Below, piece by piece: positions 63,366 to 64,000 of a stretch of DNA of 64,000 nt (positions are counted from its first letter, which is position 1; each line of letters begins with the position of its first letter). Source of the DNA: an uncultured Lactobacillus sp. (GTDB taxonomy: Bacteria > Bacillota > Bacilli > Lactobacillales > Lactobacillaceae); assembly GCF_948948975.1 (NCBI RefSeq), contig NZ_CARBVX010000004.1, positions 47,484 through 111,483 on the forward strand. The letters run 5' to 3'. A model generated the notes under the pieces. The model saw only the letters and a program-made list of their open reading frames with translations, did not search any database and had not been told where the DNA came from. Both the position numbers and the translations under genes were made by a program.

Positions 63366-64000
63366 TCTCTTCACCGGCTTTCATTTTAAAAATTTCATCT
63401 AAAGTTGGTGGTTCTTGATCAAATGTTTGCAAGTATTTCCCATGGGAGAGCCGATCAAAAATTTCTTCTCCGTAACTAGCATCTGTTAACCAAAGTTTAT
63501 AAATACCATTATTCTGTAAAATAGCATCTTCCACACCAGGTAAATTTTTAACATTATCAAGATTCAAGTCAGTTCTGATAAACAATCGAGTCAAGCCAAA
63601 ATTATTGCGAACATCATTTACAGCACCGCTCAACACAATATGCCCATTATTAATCATTACTACATCATCACACAATTCTTCAACATTAGACATATCATGA
63701 TCCGAAAATAGGATAGTAGCTCCGCGTTTCTTTTCTTGTAAAATTACTTCTTTAATTATTTCGACATTTACTGGGTCGAGTCCACTAAAAGGCTCATCCA
63801 AAATAATTAAGTTTGGTTGATGAATAAGAGTTGCAATTAATTGGATTTTTTGTTGATTACCTTTAGATAAACTTTTTATTTTATCGGTAATCTGACCCTT
63901 AACTTCTAGCTTTTGCATCCAATCTTGCAAATCATGTTTTACTTTATCTTTTTTCATTCCTTTTAAACTAGCCAAAAAACTCACTTGCTCTAAAACAGTT
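63358..64000 (-). CDS. ABC exporter ATP-binding protein (N-terminus beyond window)
   Basis: The frame is open to the right edge: after TVLEQVSFLASLKGMKK there is the signature LSKGNQQKIQLI, Walker B LIILDEPFSGLDP and switch FSDHDMS, then the extra C-terminal domain common in NatA/YhaQ-type ATPases. Walker A lies outside. Coupled to the ABC-2 permease by an overlapping stop and start. Confidence 0.9.
   Translation of the reverse strand, partial: TVLEQVSFLASLKGMKKDKVKHDLQDWMQKLEVKGQITDKIKSLSKGNQQKIQLIATLIHQPNLIILDEPFSGLDPVNVEIIKEVILQEKKRGATILFSDHDMSNVEELCDDVVMINNGHIVLSGAVNDVRNNFGLTRLFIRTDLNLDNVKNLPGVEDAILQNNGIYKLWLTDASYGEEIFDRLSHGKYLQTFDQEPPTLDEIFKMKAGEENE

Overview
The window reads as chromosomal DNA of a low-GC Lactobacillus of the gasseri/johnsonii/paragasseri type. 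I infer this from the AT-rich sequence, the two giant YSIRK/LPXTG mucus adhesins, a lactate permease, PepF, the fructose PTS operon, an A/Q/T-rich NlpC/P60 wall hydrolase and many TTG starts behind strong Shine-Dalgarno (SD) sequences. No rRNA, tRNA, intact transposase, prophage or CRISPR array was seen. Species cannot be fixed from sequence reading alone.

Layout. 1-6.5 kb: most of a giant adhesin on the minus strand (C-terminus outside the window). 6.9-9 kb: efp and coaA, then a convergent SGNH hydrolase. 9-11.9 kb: a sugar cassette (PTS IIC, an orphan RarA/MgsA C-terminal-like protein, an RpiR regulator) bracketed by a 48-49 bp direct repeat that carries a terminator. 11.9-19 kb: C39-like peptidase, HelD, matrixin protease, small membrane protein, P-type cation ATPase. 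19-19.6 kb: a decayed PTS IIB gene. 19.6-26.3 kb: an ExoIII-family protein with changed active-site residues, membrane proteins, a phosphatase, a BceAB-like ABC pair, and an APC permease behind a leader peptide. 26.3-27 kb: a structured intergenic region, then hflX. 28.3-36 kb: L,D-transpeptidase, NlpC/P60 endopeptidase with an exact WalR-type box, guanylate-kinase-like gene, polysaccharide ligase-like protein, and an nrdI-nrdF pair whose NrdF has lost almost all metal ligands. 36-42 kb: mazEF, a structured RNA candidate, split ThrE exporter, ABC-F ATPase, LCP ligase. 42-49.5 kb: pepF, lctP, zinc importer operon, ArsR zinc-sensor-like gene. 49.5-55.5 kb: second giant adhesin. 55.8-64 kb: fruRKA operon, GH31 glucosidase, ABC exporter running off the edge.

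How it fits together. Much of the window serves the cell surface and host-associated life: adhesins, wall hydrolases and transpeptidase, LCP ligase, polysaccharide ligase, secreted proteases, plus sugar, lactate, amino-acid and zinc transport. The most unusual items are the metal-ligand-less NrdF beside a normal NrdI and with no nrdE, the APC permease leader peptide whose proline codons are complementary to the permease SD, two unassigned structured RNA candidates, a 20-bp promoter element shared by the ATPase gene and a short downstream transcript, and the repeat-flanked sugar cassette.
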